Of a stretch of DNA of 64,000 nt, positions 24,464 to 36,283 are shown piece by piece (within the stretch, counting starts at the first letter, position 1; every line of letters begins with the position of its first letter). The translations under genes and the position numbers were made by a program. The DNA comes from Cocos nucifera (lineage: Eukaryota; Streptophyta; Magnoliopsida; Arecales; Arecaceae). The DNA is taken from assembly GCA_006176705.1 (NCBI GenBank), contig QRFJ01000048.1, positions 597,221-661,220 of the forward strand, read 5' to 3'. Below the pieces are notes generated by a model. It was given only the letters and a program-made list of their open reading frames with translations. It was not told the origin of the DNA and made no database searches.

Positions 24464-25428
24464 TCTGTTGACGCAGAATCTGATCGTTGTCGAAATTAGC
24501 TAGAGCGGTGGTGGACGAGGTCGCCGTCGGGACCTGCAAAACAAAATCCCATCCGAAGTCAGTGGGGGGTGGCTCCGGCAGGACCCTCCGACGATCAAGT
24601 CAGCTCCGGTCAATAGGAATGGAGTGCTCGGGAATGAGTTCCGCTGAACTTAGAGAAGGAGAGGAGAGCTTAGAAATTAGAGTTATTCGAGTTAGCGTAT
24701 CTGGAGGGTCCTTTATAGACGGAGCTTAGTTGATGGTGACGGTCATACTGCCTGGCAAAGAGCCGTTAGGGCTACATGGAGTTCGATGCGAAGAGGAAGG
24801 CATCGTCAGGCGGATAGTGACAGCCATACTGACAGGTCATGGGCCGCATGGGGCTGGTTACAGAGAGAGTGGTGTCGCCAGTAGTGGCGGCCATATCATC
24901 CGGTCTTGCCATCCATTGCAGACTGATGGCGACAGTTCGTCCAAAGGAGTTTGGACTTGTAGGAGAGTTCGACTGAAGGGAAAGCTTGGGAAGAGCTCGG
25001 CCGTAGAGGAGTTCGGAGGAGCTCGGTCGGCTGAAGGGACGGCCGCTTGAGGAGTTCGACCGAGGGACAATCGCTGAGGAGTTTGGGTGCTGCGGGATTC
25101 CATTAAAGTTCGGCCGCTTGGAGTTCAAGGAGCTCGGCCGCTAAGCAGTTCGACCGGCTGAACGGGTTCGAAGGAGCTCGGATGCTGGGAGTTCGAGGAG
25201 CTCGACCGCTAAGCAGTTCGGTCGGCTGAATGGGTTCTAAGGAGCTCGACCGCTGAGGGTTCGGATAAAGCTCGACTGCTGAGAATTCAAGAAGCTCGGC
25301 CGCTAAGTAGTTCGACCGACTGAAAGAGTTCGGCTAAGATCCATCCGTTGAAGCTCTTCCATGGCTACTGGTTGCATTAGGCAGAGCATTGAACTTAACT
25401 TTAGTAGGAGCGAGATTTATCCCCAACA

Positions 25429-26039
25429 CCCTTCTTATTGCGGGTTTTTTTTTTTTTAATCTTATTTTGTTTTTTTTCTTCCAAAAGGTATTGAAGGTGA
25501 TAGTTTACCCTATCCTCCCGCCAAAGGAGTACGGAGATAGACAACGTCTAAATGGAATCATCTATTGGCAGGGTGGAGATATGCTTCTTCCATTTGCGAA
25601 ATGGCACTCTTAAAAAAAGATTTTAACTTATTTGTTGATAAATTCTTAAGCACAAGGACAATTTAGAATTTTTCCATGCTACCTTTGACATCCACGGCTC
25701 GTATATTGGAAGTGATTCCGTGTAAAGGCGCAAAGATTTCTTCTTGCAAACGACGTATGCAATGCGAGAATTGATCAATAGGGGTTTAAATTCACTGTCT
25801 TCCAATTCTTGTGCGCAGCCCCAAGACAAACATCGGTGGTTAATAGTCTTTGAGGATAAAATGCTAGAGGCCTCTGTATTCACCGAGGTTATGTGCCTAG
25901 TTAAAACGCTACTTCCTGCTCATTTGATTGCATTTTGGATGAGAATATGCTCACCATCCTACCCTCTTGGAACCAATGATTGGTAAAATATTGAGTGAGG
26001 CAAAATTGGGTAGAGGTTCAAATATTTATACTTAATAAT
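25429..26039. other. No gene seen
   Basis: AT-rich intergenic DNA with a poly-T run at 25446-25458. Short frames here lack recognisable domains and codon bias. Confidence 0.6.
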
Positions 26040-26048
26040 ATCTTTTGA

Positions 26049-26933
26049 GGGCATTTGGTATGAAGTGATCCATCCAAGATTAAGGATAATGTGGATTGAG
26101 GTGATGATATTACCGCATTTAGTTGCATCATAGTATCCTACGTAGTGGTGATTTCAAATTATCTTCCACTCAAATCACCCCCCAATCCAATGATGGGATA
26201 TCCGTCCTCAAGATCGAAAATCCTAGACCACCCCTAGTCATTGATCTTGGACTGAAATATAAGAACAAAAATACCCTTCAATCTAGCAAAAAAGTTTGAT
26301 ATATCAATTTATTATTAATATATTATATTAATATAATATAATATTATATTATATTTGATATTATATATTATATTTATGATATATATTATATTATAATATA
26401 TTATTAATCATATTATTATTTAATGATAATTTTAAATTAGAGTAAAAATATCTTATTGTACTTTATATTTATATAATAAAAATATTTAATATATTACTTC
26501 TATTTAACTTATTTTTCTAATCAAAATAAATATTTATATTAATGAATAATATATTATAATCATAAATAAAATATTAATTCTATAATAATAATTAATATAT
26601 TTTTATAGGATTAATAATTTATAGGACTTATAAATATATTTTTACTGAATCTATTAATTATTAATATATTAATAAATATCATAATATTTTATTTATAATA
26701 TATTATATATAATTTATAAATATATTTTATGAAATATATTATAGATAGTTTTGATATTATATAATCAATGACTTTAGATTCTTACATAATACCAAATAGG
26801 TTATTCATGGATACTTAAAGATCCTTAATCATCGGACTATAATTTATCAAATACAATGATTTTAGATTACTAGTGATCGGATCATCATAGAATTTAGATC
26901 ACGGTGATGATCTTATTTGGATTACCAAATGCT
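26049..26933. mobile_element. AT-rich TIR element (MITE-like) with 9-bp target duplication
   Basis: The left end reads GGGCATTTGGTA and the right end TACCAAATGCT, giving inverted termini. The flanks are ATCTTTTGA (26040-26048) and ATCTTTAGA (26934-26942), which match at 8 of 9 positions. The interior (about 26290-26770) is almost pure A/T with many TAATATATT-type blocks. An 8-9 bp duplication points to hAT or Mutator-like mobilisation. No transposase is present. Confidence 0.7.
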
Positions 26934-28570
26934 ATCTTTAGATGTTTTAGAAATTAGGATGAGAGAAAGATTCAATCTACAGAAGAAGATGACTGCTTTC
27001 ATCTTTTGGTTGATTTTGCTCATGTTCTACGCACAGCCACATAACTAATTTTTACTAACTCCGCTTCTTCCACCTACTTAGGATGGTTAAAGTTATGCTT
27101 TGGTTGGTTGCCAAAGCTAATAATTCAGGTTACCATTACGAAGGATCGATAGAATTTTTGGAATAATATCTGTTGCTTTAGCTGAACCTCAATTAGAAGC
27201 TCAACATTTTTTCCGATCTTGAGCTTGACCATCCACATGCTTTAAGTGGATCGAAATAAAAACCCTATGCATAAGAGTTTTCCAATGGAGCTAACTTAGG
27301 CTGCAACCAACTGGAAAGCTGGAACCACCCATTCAAATTAGCCAAAAGTTATCTTTCCTTCAATGCGAATAGAAATCACCTATATAGTTTGTTTCTTAAT
27401 TCCCTCAGCTATGTATTTTAATTTATCTTCTACTCTCCATTTCCATCCATTCTGTTTCACACACTTGACCTCTTCCTATCTATATAGGTAGTATCTCTCC
27501 TCTTTCACACCTATTTCGCTCTTCACTCACATATTTTACATCTTCCATACAATTATGTATATTTCTATGTGCTGTTGACCATACTTTGTAGGGCATTTTT
27601 TCCCCGGATACCCTACTAAGCTTTGTTAATGTTCACACAATTATGCTGATTTTATTTGCAGTTATAAATGTTTTTAATTGCTGGACTTAATTCTCTCTTC
27701 TTAAATATTATGTACTCATGCCCTTTCAACAAATCCACCCTTTGGGACCCACAGTCTTCCACTCCAAAATGCTATACTTCGGACTACAAGTCTCAAAGGG
27801 CATCAAACTCTGGAAGTCTCCAAGGACATTTGATGCCTAAGAACTACAACCCGGAGTGACCATCCATTCCTACGTCCAAATACAAATTGGGCACAAGAAT
27901 CATCAACTCCTATTTTTCCCAATAATTGAGGTCAACACGCTAATTGGCTTCCTTAATTAATTAGTTGGTTTCTGGACACTGGAGGCTTTGGTCAAGAAAA
28001 ACAAGAAATATTATATTTGTGTTCATTCTTATCATAGTTTTGTGGGTTACCATTACAATTTCGTACAGTAGCAATTCATTAATTCTTCTAGGTGGAAATA
28101 GGCTTTTCCACTTGCCAGATGATTAGAAGAGATCGATCAATTAGAAGGACATGATAATTCCCTTTTAACGAGAAATATCTCTAGCCTCAGGGCCACTAAA
28201 AAGGTACATTATTGTGTTTATTTCTCGAATTATTTACTCCAAGTAAAATAAACAAGGTATAATGCCTATTAATTAGCTTAGGATGAGCACAAAGATGGAA
28301 TATTTCATTCTATTTTCATTTAAGGTAAGGTGAATGAGATTGGAAGGTATTTAGTAAATTCTCATTGGGGCCAATGATCCATAATTATTAAAATCTTGAA
28401 ATTATGCTCAGTTCTTCCACACACCCAAAGAAGAAGAAGAAGAAGAAGAAGAAAACTCAGGTCTGAAATTGGCATACGTATCTGCTCTACATCCATTGAT
28501 GAAGTTAAAAATAGACCACATGAATTTTATCATGGTTCTAGGTCCTATGTTCAAGCACAAATTGTACTTT

Positions 28571-28617
<47 letters not shown>

Positions 28618-29492
28618 GATTTTTCTTGTGATAATTTTACATTTAGTTTAAAGCTATGGTAATTTAAAGCTTCAAACTAGTTAAGTGCCATGGGTTAATT
28701 ATGACAATGGAAGGTGATGTTAGTTCATAACAAATTCTGTTCTCATGTGAAACAATTAGACAGGAGCCATTGAGTCGTATACCAAATCTTCTCCTGCACT
28801 TATAACTCTGCCATTTTAAGGTGCCTTGGTTCAACAACCTTTATTGTTTTCTTACTCCATAACATTTTCTTTTTGAAAAAAAGAACTTGCTTATAGCAAC
28901 TTGGTTCAGAAAATCTATTAATATCATATTCCTTTTGCCAATTATTGTAGAATGAGATGGGTATAATTAACTGCGAAGATGTATGTATTTGAGAAATGCT
29001 CAATGGGCCTGCCTCTGAATGCCCTCAGCGGTGGCAATGGAAGCTTCAGCATTGCTCTTAGTGGACAAGCGGCACTTAATTATTTTTCCAAAGCGGGATC
29101 ATTGCTTACTGCATGCACCCCTTCCTTCTTTTGGGACTAGAGACATGGAGAAGGCCTGGAGTCCAGCTAACAAAAGCCATAGAACGTTACCACATAGTGT
29201 AGGAGAAATTATATCCTACACCTCGTACGTGCACCCTGTGGCATCATTTACACCATGCACAGCACATTGGATCAATGTTGATCAGAACTTGAAACCCAAC
29301 CACCACATGCCACGTGGATTGAAATAGAACGTTGAAAACCTAAAGTGGCAGATTCTGACCGATAAGCACAAACAAGCCATTAACCACATCCTCTCTCTTT
29401 CTTATTATGATTAAGGATGCCCTTGTTTTCTCTCAGAGTTTAATTTTATTCTCACGCTCTATCCCTCACCACATCTTTCACCCTACCACATA
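26934..29492. other. Intergenic region upstream of the subtilase; no gene seen
   Basis: Ordinary AT-rich plant intergenic DNA. It carries an AAG microsatellite (28425-28453) and a TA microsatellite (about 28574-28613). Short frames here show no domain or splice context that would support a gene. Confidence 0.6.
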
Positions 29493-29668
29493 TACTGTAG
29501 ACAAAGCCAATGGAAAGATACCATAACAGCATTCGGTTGTATGTTAGGTGGTTAAATAGTCTGTGTGTTGAGATGATTACAAGGTTACAGTAATATCTTG
29601 AAATGGTTATAAAATTTTTAAAATCACAATACCAATGTGGTATCTTTCCATTGACTTTATCTACAGTA
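29493..29668. mobile_element. 176-bp MITE with TA target duplication, 97 bp upstream of the subtilase ATG
   Basis: The ends form a long imperfect inverted repeat: TACTGTAGACAAAGCCAATG plus GAAAGATACCA on the left, and its near complement TGGTATCTTTCCATTGAC plus TTTATCTACAGTA on the right. About 28 of 32 positions pair. TA flanks both sides, as expected for Tc1/mariner-type MITEs. The whole element can fold into a hairpin. It lies within the proximal promoter of the gene at 29766. Confidence 0.75.
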
Positions 29669-29765
29669 TAGTATACATATGGTAGACTAAGTTTATCTAA
29701 GAATTTCTCCTATAAAAATATGTCCTCCTCTCTACTCTTTCTCCCAAGCAACTCAAACAGTACCC

Positions 29766-32084
29766 ATGGCTTCTTTCAGCACTGCTCTCTTCATGTCCTT
29801 CCTCTCCTTTGCCTTGTTCTTTCAACCGCTTTTAAGCCTATCCCACGTTGCCCATCCACAACCTAGCATTACCACCAGTACTGCTACCACTACCTACATC
29901 ATCCACACTGACAACTCCTCTAGACCTCCTCACTTGGCCACCCAAACCCAGTGGTATTCTTCCATCCTCCAATCCCTGTCCTCCACCAACACCACCACCT
30001 CCGCCAAGACCCACAGCCATAATATCATCTACACTTACGACACCATCCTGCATGGCTTCGCGGCCATCTTGTCCTCCGAAGAAGCCGAGAGGGTGTCCGA
30101 AATCCCGGGAGTCGTGGGCGTCTACAAGGACACCATCAAGCAGCTCCAAACCACGAGATCCCCCGACTTTCTTGGCCTAAACCACGACTTCGGCCTCTGG
30201 CCTGAATCCAACTTCGGCGAAGATGTTATCATCGGCCTGGTCGACACGGGCATCTGGCCCGAGAGCGAAAGCTTCAACGACGACGGCCTCCCAGAGGTTC
30301 CCTCCCGATGGAAGGGCGAGTGCGAGAGCGGGGAACGCTTCAGCTCCAGTCTCTGCAACAAGAAGCTCATCGGTGCAAGGTGGTTCTTAAACGGAGCACG
30401 CTCTCTGGGGTTGCTCGATGGCGGCGAGAATGAATATTTCCAATCTCCGAGGGATGACAATGGGCATGGCACTCACACCTCATCCACCGCCGCGGGCTCG
30501 CCGGTCTCCAACGCCAGTTTCTTTGGCTTCGCCAATGGGACCGCCCGCGGAATGGCACCAAGGGCACGAGTCGCCATGTACAAAGCTTGCTGGCCGGGAA
30601 TATTAGCATGCCCGGATTCCGATATTCTTGCAGCCATGGATAATGCTGTGAAGGACGGCGTCGACATCCTTTCTCTGTCCATCGGATCATACGAAGCACA
30701 TCCCTTCGATGCCGATCCCATAGCCATCGGATCCTTCAATGCGGTTCGAAGTGGCATCTTTGTCGTCTGCGCCGCAGGGAACTCCGGGCCTTTCAGCTCG
30801 TCGGTGTCGAACGTGGCTCCATGGATTACGTCCGTGGGCGCAGGCTCTCTCGATCGCAAGTTTAACGCCAGCATCACTCTGGGAGACGGCACCGTCATCA
30901 TTGGAAAGTCTCTTTACGCCAAGAAGCCGAGGAATACTCAATTTCGCCCTCTTGTTTACCTGCTAACTTGCTCGGCATCCTCTTTAGTGCCGGGTTTAGT
31001 CAGGGGCAAGATCGTTGTGTGCTTCCAGGTAGAAGACTATGATGTTGGACCCAAGATTCAAGCTGTAGGAGGTGCTGGGCTGATCTGGGTAAGCGACAAT
31101 GTATTTGGTACAGGGAGGATCACCCCACTGGCCTTCACACTGCCAGCTCTCACCGTGGGCTACTTGGAAGGGAGGAAGATATTGGCATACGTGAATTCCA
31201 CCTTGAAGCCAAAGGCAAAGTTTGGACTCCCACAACAAACTATTATCGGTGAGAATAGAGCTCCAATGGTGGCCAGCTTCTCGTCAAGAGGCCCAAATAC
31301 CATCGTGCCGGAGATCCTCAAACCCGATATTCTCGCCCCTGGAATCAACATCCTCGCTGCCTGGTCCCCTGAGGCGCCTCTTGTCGAGGGGCTTAAGTGG
31401 AGGGGGAGATTTAACATAGTTTCGGGCACATCTATGGCATGCCCTCACGTAGCCGGCATTGCTGCACTTCTCCGGCAAGCTCACCGGGAGTGGTCTCCGG
31501 CCATGATCCGGTCGGCGTTGATGACAACGGCTGCTGTGGTCGACAACCAGTACCGGCCGATCTTGGATGAGGATTTGGAGCCTGCGACGCCGATGGCATT
31601 CGGCGCCGGCCATGTGTACCCCCCATTGGCTAGGGACCCAGGTCTCGTCTATGATGCCGGCATCCAGGACTACATCGACTTGCTCTGCGCCATGAACTAT
31701 ACGGAGAAGCAGCTGAGGAAGTTTGGTGTCGGTAAGCCTGACTGTTCTACGTTTGTTGGAGGAGGAGCTGGGAATCTAAACTATCCATCCTTCGCAGTGA
31801 TCTTTGGGAATGGAAGCAATGTGAAAGTGCTGAAGAGGAGTCTGACCAAGGTGTCGGAATTGCCGGAGGTGTACACGGCTAGAGTTGTGAATCCGACGCC
31901 GGACAAGGTGGAAGTGACGGTGGAGCCAGAGAGGCTGGACTTCAAAATTGTGAACGAGGAGAGAAGCTATGCGGTGAAGTTTGTGAGCAAGGTGGTAGAT
32001 GATCCAAGTGAGGAATATGGGTACATCATATGGGAGAACGCCGTCCATCAAGTGAAGAGCCCAGTGGTATTCATGTGGCAGTGA
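29766..32084 (+). CDS. Secreted subtilisin-like serine protease (subtilase, S8A; SBT1-like)
   Basis: A single uninterrupted frame of 772 residues, a normal length for plant subtilases, many of which are intronless. A hydrophobic signal peptide covers about residues 1-26. The inhibitor propeptide (I9) spans about 43-125, and a typical maturation point lies before TTRSPDFLGL (residue 129). The catalytic set is complete: Asp160 in GLVDTGIWPES, His234 in DDNGHGTHTSS, the oxyanion Asn339 in CAAGNSGP, and Ser556 in SGTSMACPHVAG. A protease-associated insertion lies at about 380-470, and a fibronectin-III-like C-terminal domain from about 670. Several N-x-S/T sites suit a secreted glycoprotein. It should act in the apoplast or cell wall; the substrate is unknown. 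The ATG at 29766 has context ACCCATGGC. A CTATAAAAATA motif at 29710-29720 is a suitable TATA box. Confidence 0.96.
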   Translation: MASFSTALFMSFLSFALFFQPLLSLSHVAHPQPSITTSTATTTYIIHTDNSSRPPHLATQTQWYSSILQSLSSTNTTTSAKTHSHNIIYTYDTILHGFAAILSSEEAERVSEIPGVVGVYKDTIKQLQTTRSPDFLGLNHDFGLWPESNFGEDVIIGLVDTGIWPESESFNDDGLPEVPSRWKGECESGERFSSSLCNKKLIGARWFLNGARSLGLLDGGENEYFQSPRDDNGHGTHTSSTAAGSPVSNASFFGFANGTARGMAPRARVAMYKACWPGILACPDSDILAAMDNAVKDGVDILSLSIGSYEAHPFDADPIAIGSFNAVRSGIFVVCAAGNSGPFSSSVSNVAPWITSVGAGSLDRKFNASITLGDGTVIIGKSLYAKKPRNTQFRPLVYLLTCSASSLVPGLVRGKIVVCFQVEDYDVGPKIQAVGGAGLIWVSDNVFGTGRITPLAFTLPALTVGYLEGRKILAYVNSTLKPKAKFGLPQQTIIGENRAPMVASFSSRGPNTIVPEILKPDILAPGINILAAWSPEAPLVEGLKWRGRFNIVSGTSMACPHVAGIAALLRQAHREWSPAMIRSALMTTAAVVDNQYRPILDEDLEPATPMAFGAGHVYPPLARDPGLVYDAGIQDYIDLLCAMNYTEKQLRKFGVGKPDCSTFVGGGAGNLNYPSFAVIFGNGSNVKVLKRSLTKVSELPEVYTARVVNPTPDKVEVTVEPERLDFKIVNEERSYAVKFVSKVVDDPSEEYGYIIWENAVHQVKSPVVFMWQ

Positions 32085-33322
32085 GTACTTAACAGCGTGT
32101 TCCCTTTATATATGCAGTCCTTATCGCTATGGTTTTGTGATGTAGAGCCTCTCTTTCTATGAAGTAAAGGACAGCTACATGAATAAGAAGGAAATCTTGG
32201 ATTCAATATAATGATGACTTGTGGCTGTTACTTGGTGGTCTCTTAATTTCTTGTGTTTTCGGCCTCCTGATTCAAACTGGCTTCTTGATAAGCTGACTTC
32301 ATTGCTCTTAATCATGTCACATATTGAAGTAATCGGTTAGTATATGTTCACAATTTATAAGCGATCCATATATAACGTAGCAAGGTTATGTTCACTCCGA
32401 CGACTCCTCCAATCTGATCAACTTTGACCTCTGGACTTCAAGCACCCACCTCTGCTCTGGATCCGGATGTGAATGACGATCGAAACCTGTTTCTGGAGTA
32501 CGTACGTATGTTGATCTTGTATGACTTAGCTTGTCTTTCTACAGAACCTCCACCTATCTACATGCAAACGTTGAGGGGATGGAAATTTCTTAAAACCTTG
32601 CAACATCACAGTGCAATAACTAGCAGATGCTCTGTGCGCGCTAACATTCGCATGACAGTGAAAAGGCAACGAAATACAGATAAGCATTATATCAGAATTA
32701 ATGAAACTAAGAAGAAAGCAAGCTGAAAAATTCCACTCAAGGTCCAGTCAAAAACAAAAACATATATCCCACCACTAATTAGAAGAAAGCAATTCTTGAA
32801 TCTCTCTGATCGGGGACCTGATATGGTTGTGGTACCAAAAATCTTAGACAAAACTTTAAGACACTTTTAGCTACCAACTGTTGAAACATTTTTTAGTAGA
32901 CGGCTGTTTTTTTGTGATAGAAAAGCAGACAGCTATTTGAGCTGAATAATGCCTCATTATGGGGGTGTTGTTGAAAAGTAATTGAAAGTTTCTAGAGAAT
33001 ACAAAAGTGGAAAATAAGATTGGCTTCTGAAACATCGGGACTCCATATTGGGCCTAGCTCTTGGTAAGACTGGGTCTGATTGAGAAAGATTTATCCGCAA
33101 ACCATTTGATGTCTTCTCAAGCTTCATTGCTGCATTTAGTCTGATTCTCAACTCATCCAGTAAATTTGAGAACACATCTAGTTTCCCAAAAGGTTTATAA
33201 ATAATTTAATTTAACACTAGATTGATATACGAATAATAAGAAAATATTAAACGTGCGAAAATAGTGAGAAGGTCTTGCATAGATGCAATATGCACACAGC
33301 ACGCAGACACCCACACAAATCA
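32085..33322. other. Subtilase 3' flank and intergenic DNA; no gene seen
   Basis: AT-rich sequence with possible plant polyadenylation contexts shortly after the stop (for example GAATAAGAAGG and TCAATATAATG, about 32180-32215). Short frames have no recognisable domain. Confidence 0.55.
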
Positions 33323-33333
33323 CGCAGGCATGC

Positions 33334-35683
33334 CTTTTTTTTTTTTTTTTTTTTGATGTAAAGGGAGGAGAACCACCCTATATAGATATATATAAATTAT
33401 GTATATAATTGGTACAATATCAAGGTTTAGTCTATAGCCGAGATGGCTTAGACAGATGGGCCCAGAGGTCTGAAAAAACTCTGAGAACCATTTTATATCT
33501 TCTCAGAGTCTGAGCAAAGTCTTGAAAGGTGTAGAACTAATGCTAAACAGTTACCAGGGATGGTAGTTATTACAAAAAAGTCTAAAAAGTGGTCTTCAGT
33601 ATTCAGAGTTGATACCTAACGATGTGCCGGTCTTCAAACTCGATCAATCATGCTGTGTTGAGATAGCATTTCTACGACCGCAACGGGGGATGAATGAGTG
33701 TAAAAACTGGTTTGTGGATCATATGATCATTGTCTCTTGTCAGTACCAAGCTAGAGTTGAGATCAGAATGTTATAAACCAGACAATCATGGTGATTATTC
33801 TGATGATGTTGAAAGTGTTGAGTGCAGATAACCAGTTGCTGCAGAAAATTTTGAATGGAGTTTAAAAATTTGTTCGTTGTTCGAATGCCTCCTCCAGTCA
33901 CCCAGGAGGAAGATGATCTTCTTTGTTGGAGCAGTCTGACTCAATGCTTCACATCGAAAAAAACGATTATTTCGTTTAATCCATATGCACCATAGTGCGA
34001 TTGCCGCCAGAGTGTAGGAAGATATTATAAGTGTTGTTTTATCAGTGTGATATTTTCTCCAATAAAGCCAAAAATTGTAGAGATTATCTGATTGAGGTAA
34101 ATTGGGAAGCAATAGACTCCAAATCATCATGGTATAGTTATAGAAGATGAAGAGGTGTTCAGCTGTTTCACTTTGACATCTACATAAAGAGCATTACTTG
34201 GACCTTGCATCCCTTTTTTATCAAGTATATCCCAAGCAAGTAACGGATTGTTATGGCAAAACCAATTAAAGATCTTACATTTCTCCAGTAAAGAAAGCTT
34301 TCAGATTATAGAGCAAAATGTTGGTGTTACTCCGCCATTTATTAAGAACTTATAACACTTTGAGACCGAATAGCCTCCAATTGCTATAGCCATTTTCTAT
34401 GATCTTCTCTTTGTGAAAGATGAATGCCACGCAGAATGTTTTGGAAGTTGTGATATTTAGCAATTCCAAAGGATGGAGAGGCCGTCTGGAGTTAGTTTGC
34501 CAATCTAATATTGCCATGAATTTTGCTACACTGAGGTTTTTCTGCTTTGCAAACTAGTATAAGGTTGGGAGGTTGATTTAAGTGTCGAGTTACCCATCCA
34601 AACATCATGCAAGAAGGAGGTTTTTTTACCATTTTCTATAACAGTAAAGGAGATGGACTTCATGAGTGTTGCTGTCTTTAGAACACTTTTCCAAAATGGG
34701 GAGCTCTTGAGCTGGATTCTTTTGGAATCTATGATAGGTATCTTATTGTTGGAATAGTTATATATTTTGAATGAGAGTCTTCCATGGCTTCATGATGTCA
34801 GAGAAGAGAAAATTCCACCATTTATTAAGGCAGAGTTTTGAAGTTTGAGGTCGATGATGCCTAATCCGCCTAGCTTCTTTGGACGAGAGATTTGTTTCCA
34901 GCTAGCAAGAAACTTGATTTTACTGCATGTATCTTGATCGCCCCATAAGAATTTTCTACCGATATGATTTATGCTGTTGATAGTTTCAAAAGGAAGGTGA
35001 AAAACCAACATCCAATATAATGGGATTGACCTTAGCACCGAATTAATGAGAATGAGTCTACCCGCTAGAGAGAGTACATTTCTCTTCCATCCAGCCAGTT
35101 TCTTTTCAATTGAGTCAATCAAAAACTTTCAATCATTACTGTTTAAGTATTGATGATTCAGTGGTAAATCGAGGTAATATAGAGGAAGCTTGTCAGTCTG
35201 ACAACTAAGAAGTTTTGATAGTTCGTCACTTCTGTATAAGAGAGATCAATTCCAATCAGTTAAGTCTTGCTAAAGTTTACTTTCAGATCAGTCAAGAGCT
35301 CAAAGAAGTACATGATAAATTTGAGATTATTCATATTTTTTTAATAGGATTGCAGAAAATGACTGTATCATCTGCATGCTGAACAAATAAGGTCCTGGCT
35401 GTGATTTTGGAAGAACCAATGCCAGTAATAAGCTTTTATTTGGCTGCCTTAAGAAGAATGCGATGTAGAGTGTTAGCTACAAGAATGAAAAGAAATGAGA
35501 ACAATGGGTTATCTTGTTTGAGGGCTCTTTTTTTTGAGAACCAGTTACCAGTTTTTTCATTGATTACCAAAGCTGAGATTGAGTTTATAATAATTTGCTT
35601 GACCCAAAAAATTCATTTTGGGCCAAATCCTCGCTTTGCTAATAGCTAGAATAAAAAGGGCCAAACCCTAGCTTTGCTAATCG
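33334..35683 (-). mobile_element. 5'-truncated, degenerate L1-type LINE with poly(A) and target duplications
   Basis: On the minus strand the element ends in a 20-base poly(A), seen as T at 33335-33354. An 11-bp direct repeat (CGCAGGCATGC) flanks it at 33323-33333 and 35684-35694. Reverse transcriptase blocks are readable: HADDTVIF near 35378-35355, where plant L1 elements usually have a Y/F-A-D-D core, and KLAGWKRNVLSLAGRLILIN with SIPLYWML at 35122-34790. A WLYW...WCIWIKRNNRFF block at 34130-33795 matches the C-terminal region of plant L1 ORF2. Stops and frame changes break ORF2, and ORF1 and endonuclease are absent. It lies between two unrelated genes. Confidence 0.9.
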
Positions 35684-35694
35684 CGCAGGCATGC

Positions 35695-36283
35695 TTTGAG
35701 TTGATTGTATTAACTGTCGTTCCACTTGTGTAGATAAAGCAAACCAAGTCTTCAACTTTGAGTTGATTCAAAGAGTCTAGTTGATATACGAAGCCCAATT
35801 GAGTCGAGCTGGCCAATTTGAGTTCATTATTCTTCTCACCTTCCATGCATGAAAGCAATATCAATACCTTACCACGAGTAGAAGAAACTGACAGTTCCTC
35901 GATGACTGGTTCGAAACTTATAAAGACCCCGAACTAGCTAATATGGTCCTAGCAAATTATACCGCTCTCATGAGGAATGTTTATGAAGATCTCCAAGTTA
36001 TCAAGTATAGGGAAAGTAAATTAAAAGACAAAACTGACATTCTTATCCAGTACGTACCGTTTAATGTGAGAGTCTGGTAAAATAATTGAAGTGTTGGACA
36101 CGCCAACAGAATCCATAAAGTTATCGGCTTTCTTTTTGTTTCATCAGAAAACCATAAATATCTACCATTCCATGCATGATACACCGTAAAAAATCCCAAA
36201 TTAACCAATAAAGATAAAAAAAATAACGATCGAAACAATTGTAACAACAATGATATGCATCAAAGCAGGCGGTGGAAAATATT
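35695..36283. other. Intergenic DNA; no gene seen
   Basis: AT-rich sequence between the LINE and the 3' end of the DUF946 gene; nothing coding was recognised. Confidence 0.5.

Larger units (their letters stand above)
20587..25428 (-). mobile_element. LTR retrotransposon in the spacer, non-autonomous
   Basis: Two direct LTRs lie at 25428-24466 (5' on the minus strand, 963 bp) and 21524-20587 (3', 938 bp). They begin TGTTGG and end GTCAACA. Next to the 5' LTR is GATTGGCGCTAGAGGAAGG, positioned as a primer-binding site. Next to the 3' LTR is GAAAGTAGGAGGACAAT, a good polypurine tract. Together these fix the minus orientation. Inside are gag remnants (24463-23400) and a composite tandem array (23090-21610); no pol was recognised. 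Each LTR has a TATAAAGGATCC motif (about 20834 and 24713). Flanking 5-mers (CTCCC and CCCTT) do not form a clear target duplication. It is related to, but diverged from, the arm elements. Confidence 0.85.

Noticed and set aside
20582..25433. Target-site duplication of the middle retrotransposon
   Set aside because: Flanking CTCCC and CCCTT do not match; the insertion flanks may have been altered.
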